Part shown: positions 26,692 to 37,548 of the stretch, piece after piece | Numbering within the stretch: position 1 is the stretch's first letter | Layout of the letters: the number at the start of each line of letters is the position of its first letter | From: Idiomarina aquatica | GTDB taxonomy: Bacteria > Pseudomonadota > Gammaproteobacteria > Enterobacterales > Alteromonadaceae | Direction of reading: 5' to 3' | DNA: 64,000 nucleotides | Assembly (NCBI RefSeq): GCF_004362895.1 | Contig: NZ_SNXI01000001.1 | Span: 186,001-250,000, forward strand | The notes under the pieces: model-generated | What the model saw: only the letters and a program-made list of their open reading frames with translations | Databases searched by the model: none | What the model was told of the DNA's origin: nothing | Position numbers and translations under genes: made by a program

Positions 26692-28074
26692 ATGACAACA
26701 ACAAATACAATATCAAGCCGTTGGTCAAGTAGACTATCTTTTGTGCTGGCCTCTGCCGCAGCCGCAGTTGGCCTCGGCAACATCTGGAAATTCCCGTACG
26801 TGATGGGTGAGAACGGCGGCGGAGCTTTCGTTCTGGTTTACCTGCTGTGTATCGCCTTTATTGGTTTGCCGATTATGATGGCCGAGGTGGTTATTGGTCG
26901 ACGTGGCCGCCATTCGCCGGGGTATGCGGCTAAATCAGTAGCGCAAGAATCCGGTAAATCATCTGCCTGGCAGCTGGCCGGCTGGTTGGGGATGCTAACC
27001 GGCTATCTGGTACTCAGCTTTTATGCAGTCATCGCCGGCTGGGGCGCTGCTTACGTCGCAAAGGCGGCACAAGGTGTGTTTACTGGCGCGGACGCCGAAC
27101 AAATCGGCAATACCTTTGGTCAGTTACTGTCGTCGCCGTTGGAGCTTACCGCGTGGCATACGTTGATTATCGTGGCCACCATATTAGTGGTGGGCAAGGG
27201 GGTTAATAAAGGATTAGAGCGTGCGGTGAGGTTTTTATTACCGGCGATGATTGCTTTATTACTCGGTATTGCTGTTTATTCCGGCGCCATTGGTGACTTT
27301 TGGCAGGCATTCCACTTTATGTTTGACCCGGACTTTAGCAAGTTATCCGTTAACGGCGTCATGATTGCACTGGGCCATTCGTTTTTCACTCTGGGGCTGG
27401 CATCGGGTGTCGTTATTATGTACGGCGCTTATTTACCTAAAGAAACGTCGATTGTGCAAACCAGTATCTGGATCGCGGTGCTGGATACCTTTGTCGCGTT
27501 ATTGGCAGGCTTGGCAATATTCCCATTGGTGTTTGGCTTTGGCTTAACGCCAAGCGAAGGACCCGGTCTTATTTTTACCACCTTACCCATTGCCTTTAGC
27601 GAAATGACCGGTGGTGCGTTGGTCGGCACGCTATTCTTTTTGATGCTGGTTATCGCGGCATTTACCTCGGCTATCGCAATGATCGAGTCCTCGGTTGCCT
27701 TTGTTTCGGAAAAATTTAAAGTCGGCCGCTGGCCTGCCACCATCATATCGGGCACAGTACTTTGGGGATTAGGGCAATTAACGGTACATTCATTTGCCGG
27801 CGCCAGCTGGACGCAACTGGATATGTCATTCTTTGGTAAGCCATTGGCCAGCATATTCGATCTTATAGATGCGTTAACGTCCAGTTTACTGCTGCCGCTT
27901 GGTGGTTTATTACTCGCGTTACTGGCAGGCTGGGTTATGCAACGTCAATACTCGGAAGACGAGCTGGACAGCACTCGCGGTCTCTATGATGTATGGCTAC
28001 TGTGCCTGAAATATGTAGCGCCTATTGCTATCATCATCATCTTTTTGCAATTAATCGGTGTAATTCAACTGTAG
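26692..28074 (+). CDS. Sodium-dependent NSS-family transporter
   Basis: 460 residues with 11-12 hydrophobic helices. The LeuT/NSS signature lies in helix 1: SRLSFVLASAAAAVGLGNIW then KFPYVMGENGGGAF; helix 6 shows ALGHSFFTLGLASGVVIMYG. It takes up amino acids, perhaps aromatic or branched, with Na+. The substrate cannot be told from the sequence. It is followed 12 bases later by an NhaC-type antiporter, so Na+ brought in could be pumped out by its neighbour; that coupling is inferred. Confidence 0.92.
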   Translation: MTTTNTISSRWSSRLSFVLASAAAAVGLGNIWKFPYVMGENGGGAFVLVYLLCIAFIGLPIMMAEVVIGRRGRHSPGYAAKSVAQESGKSSAWQLAGWLGMLTGYLVLSFYAVIAGWGAAYVAKAAQGVFTGADAEQIGNTFGQLLSSPLELTAWHTLIIVATILVVGKGVNKGLERAVRFLLPAMIALLLGIAVYSGAIGDFWQAFHFMFDPDFSKLSVNGVMIALGHSFFTLGLASGVVIMYGAYLPKETSIVQTSIWIAVLDTFVALLAGLAIFPLVFGFGLTPSEGPGLIFTTLPIAFSEMTGGALVGTLFFLMLVIAAFTSAIAMIESSVAFVSEKFKVGRWPATIISGTVLWGLGQLTVHSFAGASWTQLDMSFFGKPLASIFDLIDALTSSLLLPLGGLLLALLAGWVMQRQYSEDELDSTRGLYDVWLLCLKYVAPIAIIIIFLQLIGVIQL

Positions 28075-28086
28075 GTCACTTATCTA

Positions 28087-29553
28087 ATGACGCAATCAAC
28101 TAAACAACCGTCACTTTTGCAAGCGCTCATTCCGTTATTAGCGCTTATTATTATGCTGGCTTCATCGGTGTACTTTTTTGGTGAGGACTCCTCTTATGGA
28201 CCAAACCAAATTGCGCTATGGGTCGCCTCCGGTATTGCGCTGATCATTGGCTTTAAGAATGGCTTTAGCTGGGCCCAAATCGAAGAAGGAATCACTGACG
28301 GGATTTCTGTCGCGCTTGGCGCCATGCTAATTATTCTGGCGGTTGGTTCATTAATTGGTACCTGGTTGCTATCGGGTACGGTACCAACCCTCATTTATTA
28401 TGGCCTGGAACTTCTTAACCCCAGTCTATTTTATGCGGCTAGCTGCATAATCTGTGGCGTGGTAGCACTGTCTATCGGTAGTTCCTGGACCACAGCAGCC
28501 ACCATCGGTGTCGCCTTGATGGGTGTTGCATCAGGGATGGGTCTTGAGCCAGCGATTGCAGCTGGTGCCATTGTTTCCGGTGCTTATTTTGGTGACAAAA
28601 TGTCGCCCTTATCGGATACCACCAACCTCGCTCCTGCGGTAGCCGGTACCGACTTGTTCTCACACATCCGCTACATGGGCTATACCGCCATTCCGGCATT
28701 TGTTATCTCTGTAGTTATTTTTCTGTTTTTGGGACTCAATGCCGACACCAATGTCAGCCTGGTAAGATTGCAAGAAATGCAATCACAGTTGGGCAGCACC
28801 TTTAACATTGGCTGGGAAATGCTCGTGCCTTTAGCTGTGTTACTGTATTTAGCCGCAACCCGTAAGCCTGCGCTGCCAACGGTATTCTTTGGTGCACTTT
28901 TAGGTGGCGTATGGGCATTAATTTTTCAGCCCGATATGGTTGAGCAAATGGCCGGAGAAACAGGGTTATTAGCGGGTATCAAAGTGGTGTGGCTGGCTAT
29001 GTCCGACGGCACCACCGTCAGTACCGGCAGCACCAACCTGGATTCGTTATTAAGCGGCGGCGGCATGGTCAGCATGCTCAATACCCTGTGGCTGATTTTA
29101 AGCGCCATGACCTTTGGCGCTATTATGGAAAAACTGGGACTGCTTAAGCGTTTCATTCAAGGCATGCTGAAAGCATCCAAAAGCGTTGGCTCACTAATTA
29201 CAGGTACCATCTTCACCTGTTTTGGCGCTAACGTGTTAACCGCTGATCAATACATGGCTATTGTGCTGCCCGGACGTATGTTTAAAGAAGAGTATGCGCG
29301 CCGTAACCTTGATCCAAGGGTACTGTCCCGAACGTTAGAAGATAGCGGCACCATAACGTCTGCATTAATTCCGTGGAATACCTGTGGTGCGTATATGTTT
29401 AGCGTGTTGGCGGTCAGTCCGTTCGAGTATGGCATCTATGCGTTCTTTAACTATTTAACACCGCTGATAGCGATTGTATTTGCCTACACCGGTTGGACAA
29501 TTTTGTATCTTAAACCAGAGTCTCATACGCAAACGCAAACGCAAAACGCCTAG
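28087..29553 (+). CDS. nhaC: Na+/H+ antiporter NhaC family
   Basis: 488 residues, about 11-12 helices. NhaC signatures: AISIG-like motif VALSIGSSWTTAATIGVALM, GAIVSGAYFGDKMSPLSDTT with its conserved acidic residues, and a C-terminal LEDSGTITSALIPWNTCGAY. It should exchange Na+ for H+ across the inner membrane; relatives also exchange organic anions or amino acids. Ends with a run of QTQTQ. Same strand as the NSS transporter and pepN. Confidence 0.9.
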   Translation: MTQSTKQPSLLQALIPLLALIIMLASSVYFFGEDSSYGPNQIALWVASGIALIIGFKNGFSWAQIEEGITDGISVALGAMLIILAVGSLIGTWLLSGTVPTLIYYGLELLNPSLFYAASCIICGVVALSIGSSWTTAATIGVALMGVASGMGLEPAIAAGAIVSGAYFGDKMSPLSDTTNLAPAVAGTDLFSHIRYMGYTAIPAFVISVVIFLFLGLNADTNVSLVRLQEMQSQLGSTFNIGWEMLVPLAVLLYLAATRKPALPTVFFGALLGGVWALIFQPDMVEQMAGETGLLAGIKVVWLAMSDGTTVSTGSTNLDSLLSGGGMVSMLNTLWLILSAMTFGAIMEKLGLLKRFIQGMLKASKSVGSLITGTIFTCFGANVLTADQYMAIVLPGRMFKEEYARRNLDPRVLSRTLEDSGTITSALIPWNTCGAYMFSVLAVSPFEYGIYAFFNYLTPLIAIVFAYTGWTILYLKPESHTQTQTQNA

Positions 29554-29579
29554 TCATCTTTAACTAATATTGGAAGGTT

Positions 29580-32189
29580 ATGTCACAAAAAACGGCAAAA
29601 TATCGTAAGGATTATCAAGCGCCCGATTTTACTATTCATTCGGTCGATTTGACCTTTGAGCTGGACCCCAGCCAAACGCGTGTGACCAACACCATGGTGG
29701 TTGAACGTCAGGGTAGCCACCAACGGCCGTTGGTGCTTGATGGCGAAGGCTTGCAGTTGATACAGGTCAGTTTGGATGACAAAACATTAAACGGCGATGA
29801 TTATTCGGTGAACGATCAGCAATTGGTAGTTTCAACCGATAAAGACCGTTTCACACTGACCATTATTAACGATATTAACCCGAGTCAGAATAAAGCCCTC
29901 GAAGGACTCTATTTGGCGGAAAATACTTACTGTACGCAATGCGAGGCAGAAGGATTTCGGCGCATAACCTTCTATCTTGATCGTCCCGATGTGTTGGCGC
30001 GTTTTACCACCACTATTATTGGCGATAAATCGCAGTACCCTTATTTATTATCAAATGGCAACCTGATAAAAACCGAGCAGTGCGGTGACAAGCATGTTGC
30101 GGTGTGGCAGGACCCTTACCCTAAACCAAGTTACCTGTTTGCACTCGTCGCCGGTGACTTTGACGTATTACGCGACAGCTTTACAACCCGCGAAGGGCGT
30201 GATGTTAAGCTAGAGCTGTTCGTCGATAAGGGTAACCTTGACCGTTCAGAGCATGCCATGACGTCGCTAAAGAATGCGATGAAGTGGGACGAAGAGCGTT
30301 TTGGCCTGGTTTATGACCTCGATATCTACATGGTTGTGGCGGTTGATTTTTTCAACATGGGCGCGATGGAGAACAAAGGCTTAAACGTATTTAACGCTAA
30401 ATACGTGTTAGCCAATCCAGCTACAGCAACTGACCAGGACTTTCTAAATATTGAATCGGTGATTGGCCACGAATACTTTCATAACTGGACCGGCAACCGT
30501 ATTACTTGTCGCGACTGGTTTCAGTTAAGTTTAAAGGAAGGCCTGACGGTATTCCGCGATCAAGAGTTTAGTTCCGATTTAGGCTCTCGTGCAGTCAATC
30601 GTATTCAGGACGTTAAAATTATCCGCTCGCATCAATTCACTGAAGATGCCGGACCGATGGCTCACCCGATACGCCCCGACAAAGTGTTGGAGATGAATAA
30701 CTTCTATACTGTCACCGTTTATAACAAGGGGGCGGAAGTTATACGTATGCTACACACATTGCTGGGTGAAGCAGGCTTTCAGCGCGGTATGCAATTGTAT
30801 GTCGAGCGCCATGACGGTCAGGCGGTTACCTGTGAAGATTTTGTCGCTGCGATGGAAGCTGCGAACGAGCAGGACTTCAGTCAGTTCCGCCGTTGGTACT
30901 CGCAGGCGGGAACGCCGCAGGTAGAGGCCGATGTGGACTTTGATCAGGATAAACAACAGCTCAACATTGCGTTGCGACAGACTACGCCTGCCACGCCCGG
31001 GCAAAGTGAAAAGTTGCCGTTTCATATACCGGTTAAGATTTCTGCTGTAACCCCGTCGGGTCAGGTCATCACCTTGAATGAGGGCTTGTTGCACCTTCAA
31101 AAGGAGCAACAACAGTTTGTCATTAATGGCGACTTTAGCGCAAAACTGCAAGCCGGCGAACAGCCCGTGGTGTCACTGTTTGATAATTTTTCGGCGCCGG
31201 TGAAGGTATCGCGTAAGATAAGCGCAAATGATTTACGAACACTGATGGCACACGCGCCGGATCCGGTGAGCCGTTGGGATGCATCACAACAATTGTTTGG
31301 CGAATTAATTCATCAGGCAATAGCGCAACAAACGACGGTTAAGTTAGACCAACAAACCATCTCGGCATGTCGGCAACTATTAACTAGTGATGCAGATCCT
31401 GCTCTGATCGCATTGGCTTTGACGCCTCCGGGTGCAGCCACACTGGCTGATAACTATGACGAAATTCCGGTAGAGCAACTGCGTCATAATCTTAAACAGT
31501 TAAAGAAACAGTTAGCGCAGGCGCTGAAGGATGATGTCATGGCGCGTTATCAGCAGTTAACTGCAACATTAAAAGCGCATGACTATCAGCTGCAGGGCGA
31601 TGACATCTCGCAACGCCAGTTACGCAATACCTTGCTAAGTTATTTAGCTGAAATTAACGATGACGCGGCATGGTTCGAGTCAGTCTATGAGCAAGCAGAC
31701 AACATGACTGATACGCTGGCTGTTCTGCAAGCGGTAACCTGGACTGAGCATAGCGTCGCTGAAGAGCTTTTAAACCGCTTTGATCAGCAATGGCAGGGCG
31801 AAAAACTGGTGATGGATAAATGGTTCCAGACCCAGGCTCTGGCAGATAATGATGCTACTGTCGCACGCATAGAAACATTGATGCAGCATGCTGATTTTAG
31901 TTTGGATAACCCTAACCGGGTGTATTCACTATTAGCTGCATTTACTCAAAACCTTGCACAGTTCCATCGTGCCGACGGCGCTGGTTATCGCTTAATTGGT
32001 GGTGTTATTCAAACGCTGAATGACAGCAACCCACAGGTTGCCTCGCGCCTACTTAGCGCGTTTATGTCCTGGAAACGCTATGATGCGCACAGGCAGGCGT
32101 TAATGAAGCAACAGCTGGAAGAATTAAGCGCGTTACCGAATTTAGCCAGTGATTTGCAGGAAAAAGTGGAAAATAGTCTGGCTGCATAA
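29580..32189 (+). CDS. pepN: Aminopeptidase N (M1 family)
   Basis: 869 residues, the gammaproteobacterial PepN length. The exopeptidase motif GAMENKGLNVF and zinc motif HEYFHNWTGNR (HExxH) with the downstream Glu in LKEGLTVFRDQEF are intact. The C-terminal half is the helical domain of PepN. It is the main cytoplasmic aminopeptidase of broad specificity. The start at 29580 has GGAAGG upstream. The following DUF2835 gene, the NAD-GDH and pyrD keep an order I recall from other alteromonads. Confidence 0.97.
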   Translation: MSQKTAKYRKDYQAPDFTIHSVDLTFELDPSQTRVTNTMVVERQGSHQRPLVLDGEGLQLIQVSLDDKTLNGDDYSVNDQQLVVSTDKDRFTLTIINDINPSQNKALEGLYLAENTYCTQCEAEGFRRITFYLDRPDVLARFTTTIIGDKSQYPYLLSNGNLIKTEQCGDKHVAVWQDPYPKPSYLFALVAGDFDVLRDSFTTREGRDVKLELFVDKGNLDRSEHAMTSLKNAMKWDEERFGLVYDLDIYMVVAVDFFNMGAMENKGLNVFNAKYVLANPATATDQDFLNIESVIGHEYFHNWTGNRITCRDWFQLSLKEGLTVFRDQEFSSDLGSRAVNRIQDVKIIRSHQFTEDAGPMAHPIRPDKVLEMNNFYTVTVYNKGAEVIRMLHTLLGEAGFQRGMQLYVERHDGQAVTCEDFVAAMEAANEQDFSQFRRWYSQAGTPQVEADVDFDQDKQQLNIALRQTTPATPGQSEKLPFHIPVKISAVTPSGQVITLNEGLLHLQKEQQQFVINGDFSAKLQAGEQPVVSLFDNFSAPVKVSRKISANDLRTLMAHAPDPVSRWDASQQLFGELIHQAIAQQTTVKLDQQTISACRQLLTSDADPALIALALTPPGAATLADNYDEIPVEQLRHNLKQLKKQLAQALKDDVMARYQQLTATLKAHDYQLQGDDISQRQLRNTLLSYLAEINDDAAWFESVYEQADNMTDTLAVLQAVTWTEHSVAEELLNRFDQQWQGEKLVMDKWFQTQALADNDATVARIETLMQHADFSLDNPNRVYSLLAAFTQNLAQFHRADGAGYRLIGGVIQTLNDSNPQVASRLLSAFMSWKRYDAHRQALMKQQLEELSALPNLASDLQEKVENSLAA

Positions 32190-32236
32190 CTATTACAGTC
32201 AATGCTGGCCATTAGGGTGTTCTAAGAGGCGTAATA

Positions 32237-32464
32237 ATGACCCTAAGCTATGAGTTTTCGGTGTCGATGACTTACCAGGAGTTCACCGAAATATACTACG
32301 GCGGTGGCGCACAACAATTAGTCGTTACCGCTACAAACGGCATGCGCGTTGCTATTCCGGCAGGGCGCATGGTGCCGTTTGTGGATTCTTCCGGCGTTCG
32401 GGGGTTGTTCAGGCTTACCGTTGATAGCCAGAATAAATTCAAGGGGCTGGAACGTTTGCGTTGA
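32237..32464 (+). CDS. DUF2835-family small protein
   Basis: 75 residues, beta-rich. Conserved features: YEFSVSMTYQEFTEIYYGGG, then NGMRVAIPAGRMVPFVDSSG and the ending FKGLERL. Function unknown. It follows pepN by 47 bases and precedes the NAD-GDH gene. A gap of 220 bases follows it, in which I see no gene and no clear terminator. Confidence 0.83.
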   Translation: MTLSYEFSVSMTYQEFTEIYYGGGAQQLVVTATNGMRVAIPAGRMVPFVDSSGVRGLFRLTVDSQNKFKGLERLR

Positions 32465-32684
32465 ACAAGTTTTCAGCGCCGTTATGAGTTTATGGGTTAA
32501 TTATGTCAATAAAGCTCATATCCTTTAAAATTGGCTGGTCTAAAGAGTGAAGTATTACGTCAAATAGCGTTGAAAGCCTAGGCTAAATGTCCGACAATAA
32601 CATCCATCATAGATTATCGGGCCGTGGGTCGCTGTTCGGCTTACCTACGACGTTTCACTAATAAAGCTCAAGGACACTGCAATT

Positions 32685-35600
32685 ATGTCGTTGGTCGATG
32701 GTCAAACTCCAGTTTTACTGGAGAAAGTTGTTGATTTAATCAAGAACAAAGTCCCTTCTTCTCAATCTCAATTGGTACAGGAGTTTGCTAAACGTCTGTA
32801 TCGCAACATTGCCTCTGACGACCTCAGTCACCGCAACGACAGCGATATGTATGGTGCTGTACTCGGTTTATGGCACAGTTTTAATGAATATAAACCCGGC
32901 GATAAGGCGTTAATAAAAGTCTATAACCCGGATGTGCCAAACGACGGCTGGGAATCACCACATACCATTATCGAGATTATCCAAAGCGATATGCCGTTTA
33001 TGGTGGACTCGGTGCGTATGGCGCTGCAGCGACTGGGCATTACTACGCATTTGTTGTTACATATGCCGATTAGTCACGAACGCGATAACGACAATCAAAT
33101 ATCGTCGATGTTAAAGCCGGGCACGCGCGGTGATAATCACGTCGATACGGTGTTCCTGATTGAGATTGACCGTCAAACCAGCAAAGACGACATTAAAGCC
33201 ATTCGCAAAGAATTAATCTCGGTGATGGAAGAGATCAGCCTCGCGGTTAGCGACTGGCAGCCGATGCGCGAACGGTTAAAAACGGCTGCCGGGCAGGTAA
33301 GTGCCGATAGCTATCCCGGCACTAAGGCTTATAAGGAGGAAATTGAACGTTTCTTAAGCTGGCTGACCGACGATAATTTCACGTTAATTGGCTGTCGATC
33401 CTATGACCTTAAGCCAGTTAAAGGCGATTACGAGCTGAAACAAGTCAAAGATAGCTCGTTGGGATTGATGCGTAACTCCGTTAGCGATAAAGGTCGCTTA
33501 ATTTCGACATTGCCGGAAGACGGTCGTGAAATCAGTCACGACGACCGCATATTATTGCTGACCAAAACCAACAATAAATCACGCGTTCACCGTCCGGCCT
33601 ATTTTGATTATATCGGTATAAAGCGTTTTAACGAGCAGGGCGAGGTTATCGGCGAAGAACGCTTTATCGGTTTGTATTCTGCGCACTTCTACAACGATAG
33701 TGCCCGTGATATTCCGCTGGTTAGCGAGAAGATTCAACGCGTGCTCGAATTGTCGGGCTTTGCGCATCAGTCGCATGCAGCTAAAGCCTTGTTAAATATT
33801 CTGGAAACGTACCCGCGCGATGAAATTGTGCAAGCAGACGAAGAAGATTTGCTAGACGTCGGTTTAGGTGTTCTGCAAATGCAGGAACGCGATATGACCC
33901 GTGCCTTCGTCCGCCGTGATATTTTCGGTCGTTTTATGTCAATTATGGTGTATGTACCAAAAGAGCGTTACAACACCATTCTTCGCCAACGCACACAACA
34001 GATTCTGCAACGTACGTTACAGACAGATTACGATGTCGACTTTACCACGTATTTTTCGGAAAGCTCGTTGGCCCGCACACATTACACCGTTCGCTTGCGC
34101 GATGAACAACAGGACGTGAACGTGAAAGAACTAGAACAGAATTTAATTGAAGCCGCCCGCACATGGGAAGATAACTTTGAGCGTATCGTTTATTCAACTT
34201 TTGGCGAAGCGAAAGCAACACAGCTTTTAAAACGTTACGGTTCTGCGTTCCCGCGCTCCTATAAAGAAGAAGTTTTACCATCGGTGGCTATTTCTGACTT
34301 AAAACAGTTAGAGTCACTCGACGATGACCACAAGCTGGGCATGGTGTTGTATCGGGCGCAGGAAGAGAAAGATGACAGCGTTCATCTGCGGCTTAAGTTA
34401 TTCCACAAAGACGAGCCGATTCATCTGTCCGATGTGCTACCCATGCTTGAAAATTTCGGTTTACGGGTGATTGGTGAAAGCCCTTACCCCATAAAGACTG
34501 CTGATGGCGTGGTTTACTGGGTGCTGGACTTTCAGATGATCCATACAGGCGGCCCATTGGTGCTGGACGAAACGCGTGAGCTATTTCAGGCAGCCTTTGC
34601 CAAGGTGTGGAATGGCGAACTTGAGGACGACGGCTTTAACCGTTTGGTACTGGGCGCCGGAATGACCGGACGGCAGGTAACCATTTTACGCATGTTTGCT
34701 AAATATATGCGTCAAATTGGCACCACCTTTAGCCAAAACTATATCGAAAGCACGTTCAGCAAATATCCGCTGCTGGCGAAGCTTGTGGTAAAAATGTTCT
34801 TCACTCGCTTCGAACCCGGCACCAAGGACAGCGACAAGAAGCTGGATGCTCTACATACGCGTATCAACACCGAGTTGGATAACGTCGCCAACCTGGATGA
34901 CGACCGCATCATCCGTCGTTATGTCGAGTTGATTGATGCCGCGCTGCGCACCAACTTCTTCCAGCAAGACGAGCAGGGTAACGATAAACCTTATATTTCA
35001 GTTAAATTCCTGCCTGAACTGGTACCGGAAATGCCGTTACCACTGCCAAAATTCGAAATCTTTGTGTATTCGCCACGGGTAGAGGGTATCCATCTGCGGG
35101 GTGGGAAAGTTGCCCGGGGTGGTCTGCGTTGGTCAGATCGTCGCGAAGATTTCCGTACCGAAGTTCTGGGCTTGGTTAAAGCACAACAAGTTAAAAATAC
35201 CGTTATTGTGCCGGTGGGTGCAAAAGGCGGGTTTATTTGTAAAGCCTTACCGGATGACCGTGAAGGCATGATGGCCGAAGGCCAGGCTTGTTATAAAACC
35301 TTTATTCGGGCGTTACTGGACATCACCGACAATATCATTGAAGGCGAGATTATCCCGCCTGAAAACGTGGTTCGCCATGATGAAGATGACCCGTACCTGG
35401 TGGTCGCAGCGGATAAGGGTACTGCAACCTTCTCCGATATTGCTAACGGCATCTCAGCAGAATATAAGTTCTGGCTTGGAGATGCGTTTGCGTCCGGTGG
35501 CTCGGTCGGTTATGACCATAAAAAAATGGGTATTACTGCCCGCGGCGCGTGGGAGTCAGTTAAACGCCACTTCCGTGAGATGGGCATAGATTGCCAAACA

Positions 35601-37529
35601 ACCGATTTCACCTGTGTGGCGGTTGGCGACATGGGCGGGGACGTGTTTGGTAATGGTATGTTGTTGTCTAAGCACACTCGCTTGCAGGCAGCGTTTAACC
35701 ACATGCATATCTTTATCGACCCGAACCCGGATGCTGCCAGTTCGTGGGAAGAACGCGATCGCTTGTTTAAACTGCCGCGTTCGAGCTGGGAAGACTACAA
35801 TGCTGAATTAATTTCTAAAGGCGGTGGTGTATTCAAGCGCAGCGCTAAGGCGATTGAACTGACGCCGGAAATGAAGCAGATGTTAGGTTCACAGAAAAAA
35901 TCAATGACACCTAACGAATTGATCAAAGCCTGCTTAACCATGAAGGTCGATCTGATCTGGAACGGTGGTATCGGTACTTACGTTAAAGGCAAGCAGGAAA
36001 CCGATTCTGATGTTGGTGATCGTGCTAACGACGCCTTGCGTGTTAACGGCAGCGAATTAAACGCTAAGATTGTCGGCGAAGGCGGAAACCTCGGCTTTAC
36101 CCAATTGGGACGTATCGAGTTTGCCCAAAAAGGCGGGCGTATTAATACCGACTTTGTTGATAACGTGGGTGGCGTTGACTGTTCAGATAACGAAGTCAAT
36201 ATCAAGATCCTGTTAAACGGGCTGGTTAACAGCGGTGATCTGACTAAGAAGCAGCGTGATCAGTTATTGTATGACATGACTGACGAGGTGGCAGAAATCG
36301 TTCTTGATGACTGTAACCGTCAAACGCAGTCTATCTCGGTTACTGCGCTGCGCGGTGCCGATCAAATTAAAGAGTTACAACGCTTTATTCATGAGCTTGA
36401 GCGTGAAGGCTCGCTTAACCGCGCGCTGGAGTTTTTGCCCAGTGATGACGAGTTAGCCGAGCGTCAGGCCGCCAATAAAGGGCTGACACGTCCGGAACTG
36501 TCGGTTATTTCGGCGTACGGCAAAATGGTATTAAAGGAACAGCTGATTTCTGATGAAATTACCGAAGACCCTTACCATGCCCGCGAACTGTTTGACTCGT
36601 TCCCGAAACCGTTGCGTAAACGCTTTGCAGAGGCTATGGAGTCGCACCCGCTGAAGGGACAAATTATTGCCACTAAATTGGCGAATAATATTGTCAACGA
36701 CATGGGGCCGAACTTCGTCTTACGTAAGCGGGAAGCGACTGGTGCGACTGAAGCCGAAATTGCAACGGCCTATGTTATTGCGCGTGAGTGCTTCCGTGTA
36801 GAAGAGCTGAATGAAGAGATTGAAGCGCTTAATAACAAGGTGCCGGCCGAGTCACAGAACGAAATTTTATTCCAGCTGCGTCGCATGGTACGTCGCGCAA
36901 CACGTTGGTTCCTGCGCCATCGTAACCCGTCGTTGAACGGAATCCAGGAGCACCTGGACTTTTATATGCCGGCTTTTGATGATCTCCGTGACAACTGTCT
37001 GGATTACATGACCGAAGACGAGGCAACCGTGCTTCGTGATAATGCGACTAAATACGAGCAGTTGGGTTATCCGGAATCGCTGGCTAAACGCATTGCGTGT
37101 TTGAGTACCGTATTCTCGGCAATGGATGTTGCTGAAATTGCTCATAATACCCAGCAGGACTTTAATACCGTTGGGCGTTTGTACTTCTTCCTTGGCGCTA
37201 AGCTTAACCTGCACTGGTTCCTGAATCAGATTAACGGACAGCCGGTCGCTAACCACTGGCAGGCCTTGGCTCGCGCGGCGTTCCGTGAGGAGCTGGACTG
37301 GCAGCAGCGGTCGTTGACGCTAGTGGTGCTGAAGTCAACCGAGGATAGCAGTAAGCCAGAAGCACGCTTGCAGGAGTGGATGGAACAAAACGAGGTGTTA
37401 CTGCAGCGTTGGCAGAGCATGTTGTCTGACTTCCGTACGACTAAGAGCCACGAGTTTGCGAAATTCTCAGTCGCTTTACGAGAGCTCATGCTGCTTAGCC
37501 ACAACTGTGCGCCTAAGATTGTTGGTTAA
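32685..37529 (+). CDS. gdhB: NAD-specific glutamate dehydrogenase, 180-kDa class
   Basis: 1614 residues, the size of the large (L-180) NAD-GDH. The N-terminal 700 residues hold ACT-like regulatory regions; the catalytic part holds GGKVARGGLRWSDRREDFRT and VIVPVGAKGGFICK, and the Rossmann part has FTCVAVGDMGGDVFGNGML. It deaminates glutamate to 2-oxoglutarate, feeding amino-acid carbon into the TCA cycle, in keeping with a peptide-using life. It is 19 bases before pyrD. Confidence 0.95.
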   Translation: MSLVDGQTPVLLEKVVDLIKNKVPSSQSQLVQEFAKRLYRNIASDDLSHRNDSDMYGAVLGLWHSFNEYKPGDKALIKVYNPDVPNDGWESPHTIIEIIQSDMPFMVDSVRMALQRLGITTHLLLHMPISHERDNDNQISSMLKPGTRGDNHVDTVFLIEIDRQTSKDDIKAIRKELISVMEEISLAVSDWQPMRERLKTAAGQVSADSYPGTKAYKEEIERFLSWLTDDNFTLIGCRSYDLKPVKGDYELKQVKDSSLGLMRNSVSDKGRLISTLPEDGREISHDDRILLLTKTNNKSRVHRPAYFDYIGIKRFNEQGEVIGEERFIGLYSAHFYNDSARDIPLVSEKIQRVLELSGFAHQSHAAKALLNILETYPRDEIVQADEEDLLDVGLGVLQMQERDMTRAFVRRDIFGRFMSIMVYVPKERYNTILRQRTQQILQRTLQTDYDVDFTTYFSESSLARTHYTVRLRDEQQDVNVKELEQNLIEAARTWEDNFERIVYSTFGEAKATQLLKRYGSAFPRSYKEEVLPSVAISDLKQLESLDDDHKLGMVLYRAQEEKDDSVHLRLKLFHKDEPIHLSDVLPMLENFGLRVIGESPYPIKTADGVVYWVLDFQMIHTGGPLVLDETRELFQAAFAKVWNGELEDDGFNRLVLGAGMTGRQVTILRMFAKYMRQIGTTFSQNYIESTFSKYPLLAKLVVKMFFTRFEPGTKDSDKKLDALHTRINTELDNVANLDDDRIIRRYVELIDAALRTNFFQQDEQGNDKPYISVKFLPELVPEMPLPLPKFEIFVYSPRVEGIHLRGGKVARGGLRWSDRREDFRTEVLGLVKAQQVKNTVIVPVGAKGGFICKALPDDREGMMAEGQACYKTFIRALLDITDNIIEGEIIPPENVVRHDEDDPYLVVAADKGTATFSDIANGISAEYKFWLGDAFASGGSVGYDHKKMGITARGAWESVKRHFREMGIDCQTTDFTCVAVGDMGGDVFGNGMLLSKHTRLQAAFNHMHIFIDPNPDAASSWEERDRLFKLPRSSWEDYNAELISKGGGVFKRSAKAIELTPEMKQMLGSQKKSMTPNELIKACLTMKVDLIWNGGIGTYVKGKQETDSDVGDRANDALRVNGSELNAKIVGEGGNLGFTQLGRIEFAQKGGRINTDFVDNVGGVDCSDNEVNIKILLNGLVNSGDLTKKQRDQLLYDMTDEVAEIVLDDCNRQTQSISVTALRGADQIKELQRFIHELEREGSLNRALEFLPSDDELAERQAANKGLTRPELSVISAYGKMVLKEQLISDEITEDPYHARELFDSFPKPLRKRFAEAMESHPLKGQIIATKLANNIVNDMGPNFVLRKREATGATEAEIATAYVIARECFRVEELNEEIEALNNKVPAESQNEILFQLRRMVRRATRWFLRHRNPSLNGIQEHLDFYMPAFDDLRDNCLDYMTEDEATVLRDNATKYEQLGYPESLAKRIACLSTVFSAMDVAEIAHNTQQDFNTVGRLYFFLGAKLNLHWFLNQINGQPVANHWQALARAAFREELDWQQRSLTLVVLKSTEDSSKPEARLQEWMEQNEVLLQRWQSMLSDFRTTKSHEFAKFSVALRELMLLSHNCAPKIVG

Positions 37530-37548
37530 TGAATAGGAACTGATAACA

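Noticed and set aside
32465..32684. Possible small gene or riboswitch before the NAD-GDH gene
   Set aside because: No frame with coding character and no recognisable RNA fold was seen in the 220 bases.
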